Below are positions 1 through 8,734 of a stretch of DNA of 64,000 bases, one piece after another. The notes under the pieces were generated by a model. The model saw only the letters and a program-made list of their open reading frames with translations, had not been told where the DNA came from and searched no databases. The DNA lies in assembly GCA_947497185.1 (NCBI GenBank), contig CANMFL010000009.1, forward strand, positions 62,001 through 126,000, given 5' to 3'. The DNA is from an uncultured Paracoccaceae bacterium. Its GTDB lineage: Bacteria > Pseudomonadota > Alphaproteobacteria > Rhodobacterales > Rhodobacteraceae. Every line of letters begins with the position of its first letter. The first letter of the stretch is position 1. Made by a program: the position numbers and the translations under genes.

Positions 1-68
1 TTCTGCATCAATCCCGATGCGCGTGAAAACCCGTAGGTTGACCCTTTATGGCGTGGCTGTTTCATCAT
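1..68 (-). CDS. Partial DUF721 (DciA-like) protein, N-terminus only
   Basis: An open frame on the minus strand starts at ATG 68 (a second ATG follows at 65) and runs off the left edge of the window. The readable start is MMKQPRHKGSTYGFSRASGL. It diverges from mutY, and in Rhodobacterales a DUF721/DciA-like gene is often found divergent from mutY, which together with the GF-ASxL-like start suggests that family. DciA-type proteins load the replicative helicase. Only 22 residues are visible and the Shine-Dalgarno (TAGGTA-like) is weak, so both the gene and its family are tentative. Confidence 0.45.
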   Translation of the reverse strand, partial: MMKQPRHKGSTYGFSRASGLMQ

Positions 69-132
69 TCTGTACCTAATGTAAGCAAAGCGGCCCGCCA
101 AGCCAGACCCGACAGGACAGGAGCAATAAACA

Positions 133-1200
133 TTGCGTGATCTCAGCGAAGACTTGCTCGCATGGTACGACGTGAATGCCCGCGCGATGCCGTGGCGTGT
201 GGACCCAGCTGATAGCAAAGCTGGCAAACGACCTGATCCGTACTTTATCTGGATGTCAGAGGTCATGTTGCAGCAAACGACTGTGGCGGCAGTTAAGGAG
301 TATTTCCGTAAATTTACCACGATGTGGCCGACCGTTCATGATTTGGCGGCAGCCGAGGATCCAGACGTCATGGCCGCTTGGGCAGGGCTTGGGTATTATG
401 CCCGTGCGCGCAATCTGCTGAAATGTGCGCGTGTCGTGGTAACCGATCACGGCGGCGCGTTTCCTGATTGCTATGACACACTGTTAACCTTACCGGGTGT
501 CGGTCCCTATACCGCCGCCGCCGTCGCATCCATCGCGTTCAATCGCAAAGCAACTGTGCTGGATGGCAACGTCGAACGGGTGATGGCGCGGATGCACGAT
601 ATCCACGAGCCACTGCCCGGCGTCAAACCTGTGCTGATGCAATATGCGGAAACCTTTACGCCAAATGATCGCCCCGGTGATTACGCCCAAGCCGTCATGG
701 ATTTGGGAGCTACGATCTGCACACCGAAAAATCCAGCCTGCGGAATATGCCCGTGGCGTGATCCTTGTGCTGCACGTATCGCCGGCACCGCGGCTGAGTT
801 ACCGAAAAAGACACCGAAAAAGAAAACACCGATCCGGTTCGGCTATGTCTATGTCGCGCGACGCGATGACGGGGCATGGTTGCTCGAAACACGTCCAGAA
901 AAGGGATTATTGGGCGGGATGCTTGCGTTCCCGAGTTCCGATTGGTCGGATGATCCGACGCCAGATCCGCCCATCGACACGGAGTGGATCGATAGCGGGT
1001 ACGAAGCCCGACATACGTTCACGCACTTTCATTTGCGATTGAAAATCATGACGGCAGATGTCGCCAATCCGACATCGCCGGACAGGGGGCATTTTGTAAA
1101 TCACAACGAATTTTCACCTACAGCACTGCCAACCGCTATGCGCAAAGTGTTCGATTTGATCCCGCGACGTGACGCCACAATTGAGAATAAGGCGCGTTAA
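133..1200 (+). CDS. mutY: A/G-specific adenine glycosylase MutY
   Basis: Base-excision repair enzyme that removes adenine mispaired with 8-oxoguanine. The 355-residue protein shows the HhH-GPD fold: the LQQT motif with the expected catalytic Glu43, helix-hairpin-helix LPGVGPYTA at about 120-128, and the catalytic Asp144 in VLDGNVERV. The iron-sulfur loop Cys196-X6-Cys203-X2-Cys206-X5-Cys212 is intact. Residues from about 235 form the Nudix-like domain that recognises 8-oxoG. The start is TTG at 133, chosen because AGGAG lies at 118-122 and the residues that follow (RDLSEDLLAWYD) match the usual MutY N-terminus. It is divergent from the gene at the window edge and followed by alkB after 29 bases. 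Confidence 0.96.
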   Translation: MRDLSEDLLAWYDVNARAMPWRVDPADSKAGKRPDPYFIWMSEVMLQQTTVAAVKEYFRKFTTMWPTVHDLAAAEDPDVMAAWAGLGYYARARNLLKCARVVVTDHGGAFPDCYDTLLTLPGVGPYTAAAVASIAFNRKATVLDGNVERVMARMHDIHEPLPGVKPVLMQYAETFTPNDRPGDYAQAVMDLGATICTPKNPACGICPWRDPCAARIAGTAAELPKKTPKKKTPIRFGYVYVARRDDGAWLLETRPEKGLLGGMLAFPSSDWSDDPTPDPPIDTEWIDSGYEARHTFTHFHLRLKIMTADVANPTSPDRGHFVNHNEFSPTALPTAMRKVFDLIPRRDATIENKAR

Positions 1201-1229
1201 CGTTATCAAAATAGTTAAACGATAGTGAG

Positions 1230-2378
1230 ATGGTAATGACCGCTGCTCCTGCTTTGCCCGCAATGTCCCGTATGACCGCCGCACTTCCATTCTGGTTGTC
1301 GCTGGTGTTGATCCCGCTCGCGGTGATTTCCGCGATGTATGGCGGCTGGACCTTGGCGTTGCTGCCTTTGTCGACGTGGTATCTGTTCTCGTTTTTGGAC
1401 TATTTTGCAGGGCTAAATACCGAAAACGCTGACCCTGAAACGCCGGATGCACATCTTTTTTGGTATCGATTGATCACGTTGATTTGGGCGCCTGTTCAGT
1501 TGGTCACAATCTTTGGCTTGATGGCCTATGTGATGAATTCAAACCGCTTGAATGGGGTCGAAGAATGGGTGCTATTTGCCGGCTTCGGGATTATCTCTGG
1601 CACTGTTGGAATTAACTATTCCCACGAATTGATGCACCAAAAGTCAAAGCTTGAACGCTGGCTGGCGGATATCCTGTTGGCATCGGTGCTTTATTCGCAT
1701 TTCCGGTCAGAGCATCTTTTGATCCATCACCGCTACGTCGCGACACCAAAAGACCCCGTGACAGCACGCTATAATGAACATTTCTGGCGCTTCTTTCCGC
1801 GTGTGCTGCACGAATGCTATGTCTCTGCCTTTAATGCAGAAAAGGCGATGATGGCCCGTAAAGGTAAGCCTTGGTTTACCCCATCCAACCCGTTCTTCCG
1901 CTACTGGGCGTTGCAAGTCACCTTCGTCGTGGTCGCCGCAATCATCGGCGGATGGTGGGGCGTATTCCTCTTTCTAACCCAAGCCTTTTGGGCCGTCTTT
2001 CAGCTTGAATTAGTGAACTACGTTGAACACTACGGGCTGACCCGAAAGCACCTAGGCGACGGAAAATATGAACACGTCCTGCCGCGCCATTCATGGAACG
2101 CGGCGCACAAGGCGTCCAACTGGTTGCTGATCAATCTACAGCGGCATTCTGACCATCATTACAAGCCTAACCGCCGCTTTCCGCTACTGCAAAACTACGA
2201 CGACGATGACGCGCCGCAGCTGCCATATGGTTATCCGCTCATGACAATGTTCGCGTTGTCACCCCGCATTTGGCGGCGCATCATGAACCCGCGCGTTTTG
2301 GCGTGGCGTGCGAAATATTACCCCGAGATAGAGGACTGGTTGCCGTATAAGCAGGGCACAAATCCGCTGCCGCGATAA
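1230..2378 (+). CDS. alkB: AlkB-type alkane 1-monooxygenase / membrane di-iron hydroxylase
   Basis: Integral-membrane non-haem di-iron hydroxylase, likely acting on terminal methyl groups of alkanes with rubredoxin as electron donor. The AlkB histidine signature is complete: HELMHQ at 132-137, EHLLIHH at 161-167 followed by RYVATPKDP, the NYVEHYGL motif with His267, and LQRHSDHHY with His306, His309 and His310. Several hydrophobic segments lie before and between the boxes. The second box reads EHLLIHH where typical AlkB has EHxxGHH. ATG 1230 has only a weak Shine-Dalgarno; ATG at 1236, 1263 or 1272 are alternatives. No rubredoxin gene is adjacent. It faces fosX tail to tail with an 8-base gap. 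Confidence 0.9.
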   Translation: MVMTAAPALPAMSRMTAALPFWLSLVLIPLAVISAMYGGWTLALLPLSTWYLFSFLDYFAGLNTENADPETPDAHLFWYRLITLIWAPVQLVTIFGLMAYVMNSNRLNGVEEWVLFAGFGIISGTVGINYSHELMHQKSKLERWLADILLASVLYSHFRSEHLLIHHRYVATPKDPVTARYNEHFWRFFPRVLHECYVSAFNAEKAMMARKGKPWFTPSNPFFRYWALQVTFVVVAAIIGGWWGVFLFLTQAFWAVFQLELVNYVEHYGLTRKHLGDGKYEHVLPRHSWNAAHKASNWLLINLQRHSDHHYKPNRRFPLLQNYDDDDAPQLPYGYPLMTMFALSPRIWRRIMNPRVLAWRAKYYPEIEDWLPYKQGTNPLPR

Positions 2379-2386
2379 GACAGCGT

Positions 2387-2791
2387 CTATTCTTTTGCGT
2401 AGCGCCGCAGGCGGTCAGGCAACGTACCGCTGTGCAGCTCGAACATATGGTTGTCGTGGTCATAAAAATAGATCGATTGGCCCTCACCATCGACACGAGA
2501 CCGCCCTTCTTTAACCCCTAAACCTAAGGACAAAATGCGCTGCAACCTCTCGTCGTATTCTTCGGCAGACATTTTGAACGCAACATGATTATAGCTTTTG
2601 GTGGGCAAGGGATCGCCTTCCATCGTCGCAACCCAGACGCCGCCGATATCGAAAAAGCGCTCCTTTGAGAGCGAAAAGGTTCTGTCGCCGCTGTCATAAA
2701 CTTTCTTTGCATCAAGCACTTTGGTCAGGATTTCTTCCATCTTATCGAGATCCGTCACGACAAACGTGATGTGGCTCAGGCCCTCAATCAT
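2387..2791 (-). CDS. fosX: FosX-type fosfomycin hydrolase (vicinal oxygen chelate fold)
   Basis: A 134-residue glyoxalase-fold metalloenzyme. FosX enzymes open the epoxide of fosfomycin with water, in place of a thiol. The metal ligands fall at the family numbers: His7 (LSHITF), His69 (YNHVAF) and Glu118 (HMFELHSG). Glu44, the general base that distinguishes FosX from FosA and FosB, is present in SLSKERFF. The conserved run EGQSIYFYDHDNHMFELHSGT has its expected position near the C-terminus. It sits alone between alkB and ccrM, with no mobile element nearby, so it appears to be chromosomal. Family identity is strong; whether the native substrate is fosfomycin is not shown by sequence. Confidence 0.9.
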   Translation of the reverse strand: MIEGLSHITFVVTDLDKMEEILTKVLDAKKVYDSGDRTFSLSKERFFDIGGVWVATMEGDPLPTKSYNHVAFKMSAEEYDERLQRILSLGLGVKEGRSRVDGEGQSIYFYDHDNHMFELHSGTLPDRLRRYAKE

Positions 2792-2903
2792 CCGCTACCA
2801 CCTCTCTCTCTAGATCAGATCCACCTTATCAGACGCGTAACAAATGTCAGCACAGCAGGCAGGTATGGAGACCTCGATGCGCCTCGTCGCTTAGCCCGCA
2901 AGC

Positions 2904-2930
2904 AAAAAAAACCCCGCCACAAGGGCGGGG
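2904..2930 (-). terminator. Rho-independent terminator of ccrM
   Basis: Read on the minus strand, a 7-bp GC stem (CCCCGCC/GGCGGGG at 2912-2918 and 2924-2930, five-base loop) is followed by a run of T (A tract 2904-2911 on the plus strand). It lies 72 bases after the ccrM stop. Confidence 0.85.
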
Positions 2931-3001
2931 TGAAGTTCGTGCAAGTGGTGCTTCCCCTTGCAGGAAAGGCGGGCCACTCGCACCGGCGGTATTCGTAAAA
3001 T

Positions 3002-4135
<1,134 letters not shown>

Positions 4136-4179
4136 TCAGACCTGGCGAATTTGTTCCGCTCGTTGGTTGAGTTCACAAT

Positions 4180-4195
4180 GATTCACAGACGATTC
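4180..4195. promoter_or_regulatory. Two GANTC methylation sites upstream of ccrM
   Basis: GATTC occurs at 4180-4184 and again at 4191-4195, eleven bases apart, within the 98-base gap between rnhB and ccrM. These are targets of the enzyme encoded immediately downstream. In Caulobacter two GANTC sites in the ccrM promoter region link its transcription to methylation state; the same control is inferred here. The gap is otherwise AT-rich, as expected of a promoter. Confidence 0.6.
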
Positions 4196-4224
4196 CCTGT
4201 AAATATCTTTAAAAAATTGTCTTT

Positions 4225-4854
4225 TTATTTTTCTTCTTGCCACAAGATATTGTGTACCGGAGCGAAAGTGCGACGATGATGTAGAGTGACACCGTGGCTT
4301 TTTAGTCCCGCTTTGTGTTCTTTGGTGGGGTAACCTTGGTTTGTTGCCCAACCATAGCCGGGGTGCTGTTGCGAAAGAGACAACATTAGGCGGTCGCGCC
4401 ACACTTTGGCCACAATCGAAGCCGCCGCGATGCTTAGCGATCGCGTATCCCCTTTAATTAAGGTGCCTGACGGTATGTTCAGGCCACGCGGCACCGCATT
4501 GCCATCAATCAGCACAAAATCAGCGGGTTGCGACAGGCCCGATACGGCGCGAACCATCGCCAGATGGGACGCCCGTAAAATGTTAATTTCTTCGATCTCG
4601 CGCACAGTTGCTTCTGCGATCGATACGTCAGCGACCGCGTGCAGGATGTCGTAAAGCGCTTCACGCTTTTTCGCGGACATTTGTTTGCTGTCGTTCAAGC
4701 CGTTGGGAATGTTGTCGGGGTCCAAGACTACCGCCGCCGCGACCACAGGTCCAGCCAGCGGTCCGCGCCCAACTTCATCGACACCCGCGATTCGCGCATA
4801 GCCGCTGTTGATCGCGTCGTCTTCATATTCAAAGGTGGGAATCGTCTTAACCAT
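4225..4854 (-). CDS. rnhB: Ribonuclease HII
   Basis: Cleaves the RNA strand of RNA-DNA hybrids and removes single misincorporated ribonucleotides. The 209-residue protein contains the family signature GVDEVGRGPLAGPV with catalytic Asp26 and Glu27, followed by DSKQMSAKKRE and the Asp-bearing segment VLIDGNAVPRG. Length and motif order are normal for bacterial RNase HII. It is upstream of ccrM on the same strand, a pairing common in Rhodobacterales. The AT-rich 98-base gap that follows suggests ccrM also has its own promoter. Confidence 0.95.
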   Translation of the reverse strand: MVKTIPTFEYEDDAINSGYARIAGVDEVGRGPLAGPVVAAAVVLDPDNIPNGLNDSKQMSAKKREALYDILHAVADVSIAEATVREIEEINILRASHLAMVRAVSGLSQPADFVLIDGNAVPRGLNIPSGTLIKGDTRSLSIAAASIVAKVWRDRLMLSLSQQHPGYGWATNQGYPTKEHKAGLKSHGVTLHHRRTFAPVHNILWQEEK

Positions 4855-4892
4855 AAGGGTTCAGACCAGAGCGCAGTCAGCCATTCAACCCT

Positions 4893-4929
4893 AAAATGGG
4901 GCAAGAGATCGTCCAAAGCCCTTGCCCCA
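4893..4929 (-). terminator. Terminator-like hairpin after the 4982-5452 gene
   Basis: A perfect 9-bp inverted repeat, TGGGGCAAG (4897-4905) and CTTGCCCCA (4921-4929), with a 15-base spacer. On the minus strand it is followed by TTTTAGGG. It lies 52 bases past the stop of the small exported protein and before the rnhB start. Confidence 0.65.
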
Positions 4930-4981
4930 CAAGACCCGCGCGCCGACATGACCGTCCGGCACGCACATCTATCTCATGTAA

Positions 4982-5452
4982 TTACCAGCGTTGGTCAGAC
5001 CGAAATCCGCGGTCACGCAAACAACTCGCTACGTAGCCCTGATTATGTCCGTCACGCCCGCCAAGGTTCGTTAAGCATTGACGGGGCAGAGCGGCGGTGT
5101 CTGCATAGCGTTGATCAAGGCAACGTTCGGTAAACACGGATTGTATACGACCTTTACCCAATTCGATCTGACGGAAGCATCGCGCGGGCAAAGGATCGGC
5201 GCGACGGGCATTGCGCGACTGTTGATTGTTGCGATGCGTCTGTTGAGGTTCGCCAAACCGTGGGGCGTGTTGCACCTCGACGACCTGCGGTTCGTCATTC
5301 TGATTATGTTTCATCGCCAAGCCAATCGCGCCAACGGCAAGCAGCCCAAGCATGGCTTTGTTCAGCCCGTCATTGGTGTCCGCTTGTACCGGTGCGACGG
5401 TTCCAAGGATCAGGGAAAAGGCGGTCAGTCCAGCTGTCAGTGTTTTACGCAT
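4982..5452 (-). CDS. Exported Cys-containing protein of unknown function
   Basis: A 156-residue protein with a clear N-terminal signal peptide (MRKTLTAGLTAFSLILGTV, probable cleavage after VQA at about residue 24). A second hydrophobic stretch follows (AMLGLLAVGAIGLAM), then a polar Gln/Asn/Arg-rich linker. The C-terminal half has four cysteines evenly spaced in similar contexts (ARCFRQ, ERCLDQ, RQCLTN, ASCLRD), which suggests two disulfides in the periplasm. The start is supported by AAAGGA upstream. It diverges from the 5601-5882 gene. I do not recognise the family and assign no function. Confidence 0.75.
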   Translation of the reverse strand: MRKTLTAGLTAFSLILGTVAPVQADTNDGLNKAMLGLLAVGAIGLAMKHNQNDEPQVVEVQHAPRFGEPQQTHRNNQQSRNARRADPLPARCFRQIELGKGRIQSVFTERCLDQRYADTAALPRQCLTNLGGRDGHNQGYVASCLRDRGFRSDQRW

Positions 5453-5600
5453 ATCGGTTTATCCTTTGTTGCAATGCGGGATGCAGCAAACTTGGCCGCG
5501 TCACCTATGTTCAACAATATCGGGGGATGGTTATGCGATACCAAGCGGGGTAACGTGTCGCGATATTGGATAACACGCAGGATAAGGGCATAGATCAGGC

Positions 5601-5882
5601 ATGAAGACCTTTCTTTATTCCATACTGGCTACGGTCATGCTGGCGGGGGCTGCAAACGCGGCCTGCTATGCTGACTATAAAGCCAAACAGGACAATCCTT
5701 TGCGGCTGCACTACGGCGTAGCAGCGGTGCGGGGCGATTGTTCTGTGGGTAATGCGGCATCGCAATTGTCGGGGCGACTGGCCTCCGGTGGTTGGGAATT
5801 GCTGAATGTACTGAGCGTATTTGACGATGCGCGGTTGGATGACAAGAAGGATAGCGCCGGTGAATACTTCCTCCGCTTCTGA
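5601..5882 (+). CDS. Small exported protein of unknown function
   Basis: A 93-residue protein with a signal peptide (MKTFLYSILATVMLAGAANA, cleavage before ACYADYK). The mature part is about 73 residues, with cysteines in ACYAD and GDCSV that could form a disulfide. The C-terminal half (SGRLASGGWELLNVLSVFDD...EYFLRF) is reminiscent of small DUF4177-like folds, but this is only an impression. Its last 23 bases overlap the GTG start of the membrane winged-helix gene, so the two are almost certainly co-translated. The Shine-Dalgarno is not obvious; the start is fixed by the signal peptide. Confidence 0.75.
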   Translation: MKTFLYSILATVMLAGAANAACYADYKAKQDNPLRLHYGVAAVRGDCSVGNAASQLSGRLASGGWELLNVLSVFDDARLDDKKDSAGEYFLRF

Positions 5883-6558
5883 GACCCGTGAAATTAGCAC
5901 CCGCTTGGTCATTGCGGGCATTGTCGGAATCGTCGTGATTTTGGCGGTGGCGGCGGTATTGTTATTCATCAACCTGCCAGACGCTAACGCCTTCAATTCG
6001 CAGGTCGAGCGGTTGTTCATCGAGAACGACACGCTGACGGGCAACGCAGAAATCAAATTGCTCGAAATCCTCGCGCAAACAGGCACGAATTTTGCGGACA
6101 CGCTGGCGTCCTACCGCTTTGTCATCTTTGTGCTGCTGATGTTCTCAACTGCGTTGCTTGTGGCGGCGGTGGCGTTCCTTGTGCTGCTGATCGCGCTCAA
6201 CCGTCGCATGGGCCGGATCGTGCGGGCAGGGATCGAAGTGAACTCGCTTCAGATCAACCGCAGCGAAAAAGCAGTCTATCTGAACGATTTTGCATTTAAA
6301 CTCACCGACGCGGCCATCGAAACGCTATCCGTGCTGGCCGAGGCCCGCATGGACGACGAGGTCCTATCAGGCGCCGAAATCGAAGGCGTGATCTCTGGCC
6401 GCGACGCATCGGACTGCGACGAGGCGGCAGGTGCGACGCGGATCAAACGCTTGCGCGACACCTTGGGCAACCAGATGATCAGCGAGTTGTTGGTGAAAAA
6501 TATTGCCCGCAAAGGCTATATGTTAGCGATTGATAAAGACGTCATTCGGATGACCTAA
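5860..6558 (+). CDS. Membrane-anchored protein with C-terminal OmpR-like winged helix
   Basis: A 232-residue protein from GTG 5860, chosen because AGAAGGA lies at 5845-5851; an upstream TTG at 5821 would add 13 poorly conserved-looking residues. Two strong membrane segments lie at about 16-39 and 87-113, separated by a 48-residue, probably periplasmic, loop. Both termini are then cytoplasmic. Residues 147-225 look like a winged helix: IKRLRDTLGNQM followed by KNIARKGYML resembles the recognition helix and wing hairpin of OmpR/PhoB effector domains. No receiver domain is present. It overlaps the exported protein gene upstream by 23 bases. A role as a membrane-bound regulator is inference. Confidence 0.75.
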   Translation: MNTSSASETREISTRLVIAGIVGIVVILAVAAVLLFINLPDANAFNSQVERLFIENDTLTGNAEIKLLEILAQTGTNFADTLASYRFVIFVLLMFSTALLVAAVAFLVLLIALNRRMGRIVRAGIEVNSLQINRSEKAVYLNDFAFKLTDAAIETLSVLAEARMDDEVLSGAEIEGVISGRDASDCDEAAGATRIKRLRDTLGNQMISELLVKNIARKGYMLAIDKDVIRMT

Positions 6559-6633
6559 AACAGCGCGCAGTTGTTGCGCCGGAAAATACGCGAGACGGCG
6601 TATAACGGATAGACCCAGCCCAAAGGACCTATC

Positions 6634-7275
6634 ATGCACCGTCTCGTTTCCACCGTCGCGCTCTTGGCGCTTTTGCCCGCCGCTGTCTCCGCCGAACAAT
6701 TCTCCGCTGATGTCTGGGCCGATAACTGGTTCGAAATGCGGATCAACGGAGAACAGGTCGCCGAAGATAGCGTCTCCATCACAACCGAGCGGTCATTCAA
6801 CGCGGAAAGCTTTACTTTCACGGCAGAGCGTCCTTTTGTGATCGGTGTCGTCGCCAAAGATTTCAAGGAAAACGATACCGGTCTGGAATACATCGGCACA
6901 AGACGGCAGCAGATGGGTGATGGCGGTATCATCATGCAAATCCTTGACGCCGAGGGTGCACCTGTCGTGGTCAGCGATGCGGGCTGGCAATGCGAGGTCA
7001 TTCACACAGCCCCACTCGACAAATCCTGCGAAAGCGAAGCCAATCCCGTTGCGGGCGAAGGAGCCTGTGGGTTTACCTTCACGGACGAACCAGCCGATTG
7101 GGACAACGCAGATTTCGACGCATCCGACTGGCCGCAAGCAGACGTCTACACCGAAGCTGACGTATCGCCAAAAGACGGGTACGACGATGTCGATTGGGCA
7201 GACACAGCAAAACTGATCTGGGGCCCCGACCTAGAGCAAAGCAACACGGTCCTGTGCCGTGTAACGGTCGAATAA
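6634..7275 (+). CDS. Exported protein, possible galactose-binding-like fold
   Basis: A 213-residue protein with a signal peptide (MHRLVSTVALLALLPAAVSA, cleavage before EQFSADV). AAAGGACC precedes the ATG. The mature sequence alternates polar beta-like segments and has aromatic/acidic motifs (ADNWFEMRINGEQV, DWDNADFDASDWPQA, LIWGPDLEQSNTVLCRVTVE) that recall galactose-binding-like or carbohydrate-binding beta sandwiches. Four cysteines (WQC, KSC, GAC, VLC) could form two disulfides. It ends 11 bases before the YHYH gene on the same strand, so the two are likely one transcription unit. I do not recognise a named family. Confidence 0.7.
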   Translation: MHRLVSTVALLALLPAAVSAEQFSADVWADNWFEMRINGEQVAEDSVSITTERSFNAESFTFTAERPFVIGVVAKDFKENDTGLEYIGTRRQQMGDGGIIMQILDAEGAPVVVSDAGWQCEVIHTAPLDKSCESEANPVAGEGACGFTFTDEPADWDNADFDASDWPQADVYTEADVSPKDGYDDVDWADTAKLIWGPDLEQSNTVLCRVTVE

Positions 7276-7286
7276 GGGGTATCGAT

Positions 7287-8267
7287 ATGCGTCGCCTCAT
7301 TTCAGCCCCTTGGTTTTACACGCTAATTGCTGCCATCATCGTGTCATACGCGGGAGCGACCAGTTCTCACGCACACGAAGATCACTGCGCCGCAGTCGCG
7401 TCGTCTGTCGAAGAAGCCGGCTTCAGCGACAGCGTCACGGTGACCTGCACCGAAACTGACGCGATCATCCGGTCGCTGACTTATCCGGATCACGAGCTGA
7501 TGACGGGCATCACCGGAACCAACGAACAAGTGCCCGTTCCGGCAGACTACGCCGCGCCGATCAATCTGACGCCAACGCTAGGCGACACCCCTTTGACACG
7601 TGACGCAGCACTTGGCGTCGCCGTGAATGGCGTGCCGATTTATGACTACACTGGCGGCGGCGAGATGTTTCAAGCTGACCTCGCTCACCATCAGGCGCAA
7701 CACGATACACTGCAAACTGGGCAGTTAGACGTTTGCGGCGGTCATGCAGGGCGCGGCGACGATTACCATTACCATGTCGCGCCGACTTGTATGATGGAGG
7801 CAATGGCTAATGCAGATGAGAATCCGATCATCGGCTGGGCGTTTGATGGCTTCCCGATCTACGGGGATGCAAATCCTGACGGCACGCCGATTGCGGCAGA
7901 TACGCTAGACGTCTGTAATGGTCAGTTGGACGAAGAGTTCGGATATCGCTATCACACCTCGCCGGACGCGCCCTATATCGTGCAATGCTTGATGGGTGAG
8001 ATCGCTAATTTTGATTCACTACCACGTGTGCGCCCGCTAGAGGCCGAAGGTGGCGGTGGTGCCGCACCCGGAACACCCCCACGCGGTGGCGTCGAAAATC
8101 TTGTCTTCTCGCAAGGCAATGATGGAACGCGCAGTATGGATTACACCTATCAAGGCGACGACTACTTCATTCGCTACAAACCGTCTGAAACATCCGATTG
8201 TTACGACTACACCACCCAGACCGTAACGAATGATGGTGCGCTGCACACAGGCACCTACTGCCGATAG
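7287..8267 (+). CDS. YHYH-domain exported protein
   Basis: A 326-residue protein from ATG 7287, supported by AAGGGG at 7274-7279. An N-terminal hydrophobic segment (about 9-29) ending at SHAHED acts as signal peptide or anchor. The diagnostic YHYH motif is at residues 160-163 in HAGRGDDYHYHVAP, followed by IIGWAFDGFPIYG and FGYRYHTS, the core blocks of the YHYH family (PF14240). The clustered His/Asp/Tyr residues suggest a metal site, but the family has no established biochemical function. It lies just downstream of the exported 6634-7275 gene and ends at a strong terminator. Confidence 0.85.
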   Translation: MRRLISAPWFYTLIAAIIVSYAGATSSHAHEDHCAAVASSVEEAGFSDSVTVTCTETDAIIRSLTYPDHELMTGITGTNEQVPVPADYAAPINLTPTLGDTPLTRDAALGVAVNGVPIYDYTGGGEMFQADLAHHQAQHDTLQTGQLDVCGGHAGRGDDYHYHVAPTCMMEAMANADENPIIGWAFDGFPIYGDANPDGTPIAADTLDVCNGQLDEEFGYRYHTSPDAPYIVQCLMGEIANFDSLPRVRPLEAEGGGGAAPGTPPRGGVENLVFSQGNDGTRSMDYTYQGDDYFIRYKPSETSDCYDYTTQTVTNDGALHTGTYCR

Positions 8268-8280
8268 TTTAAAAACAAAA

Positions 8281-8306
8281 AAGCCCGCCAAAACTGGCGG
8301 GCTTTT
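8281..8306. terminator. Bidirectional terminator between the YHYH gene and rpsO
   Basis: A 10-bp perfect stem, AAGCCCGCCA (8281-8290) and TGGCGGGCTT (8295-8304), with the four-base loop AAAC. TTTT ends it on the plus strand and an A-rich run (about 8271-8282) gives a T tract on the minus strand. It sits between the convergent stops of the YHYH gene and rpsO. Confidence 0.9.
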
Positions 8307-8331
8307 CCGTATCTGTGGTGCTGCGGCTAAA

Positions 8332-8601
8332 TTAGCGGCGCAGGCCAAGACGTTTGATCAGGGCCTGGTAACGGTCCTCATCTTTGCCACGTGTGTAGTC
8401 CAACAGCTTCCGGCGCAGAGCAACCATTTTCAGCAGACCACGGCGACCGTGGTTGTCTTTTTTGTGGGTCTTGAAGTGCTCGGTCAAAGTTGCGATGCGC
8501 GACGAAAGAATCGCGACCTGAACTTCTGGGGAGCCTGTATCGCCTTCTTTGGTGGCGAAATCTTTCATGATCCGTGCTTTGTCTTCTGCAGTAATCGACA
8601 T
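8332..8601 (-). CDS. rpsO: 30S ribosomal protein S15
   Basis: Primary binding protein of the 16S rRNA central domain. The 89-residue sequence is typical throughout: [15 protein letters not shown] near the N-terminus, then [25 protein letters not shown], and an ending in LIKRLGLRR. Its usual partner truB is on the same strand about 2.4 kb upstream (10974-11888) with three other genes between, so the common truB-rpsO adjacency has been broken here. It shares a bidirectional terminator with the convergent YHYH gene. A TTGACA-like -35 can be seen upstream near 8719 on the minus strand, but no clear -10. Confidence 0.97.
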   Translation of the reverse strand: MSITAEDKARIMKDFATKEGDTGSPEVQVAILSSRIATLTEHFKTHKKDNHGRRGLLKMVALRRKLLDYTRGKDEDRYQALIKRLGLRR

Positions 8602-8734
8602 CGGGGTCTCCTTGTCTAAAGGGTTAATGGCGCAATCCGGGATGTCGTCCAGAAAAGCCCGTGGAGTATCCGCACAGAGGATTCCCTATGTGGATGGGTG
8701 CGTTTAGGCGGGAATTGTCAAAAAGAAAAGGTTT

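Noticed and set aside
2387..2791. fosX as a recently acquired resistance island
   Set aside because: No transposase, integrase, attachment site or clear compositional shift was seen around it, and the flanks are ordinary core genes.
5515..5568. CAATATCG (5515-5522) and CGATATTG (5561-5568) as an operator in the divergent promoter
   Set aside because: The arms are only eight bases and 38 bases apart; this can occur by chance and nothing else supports it.
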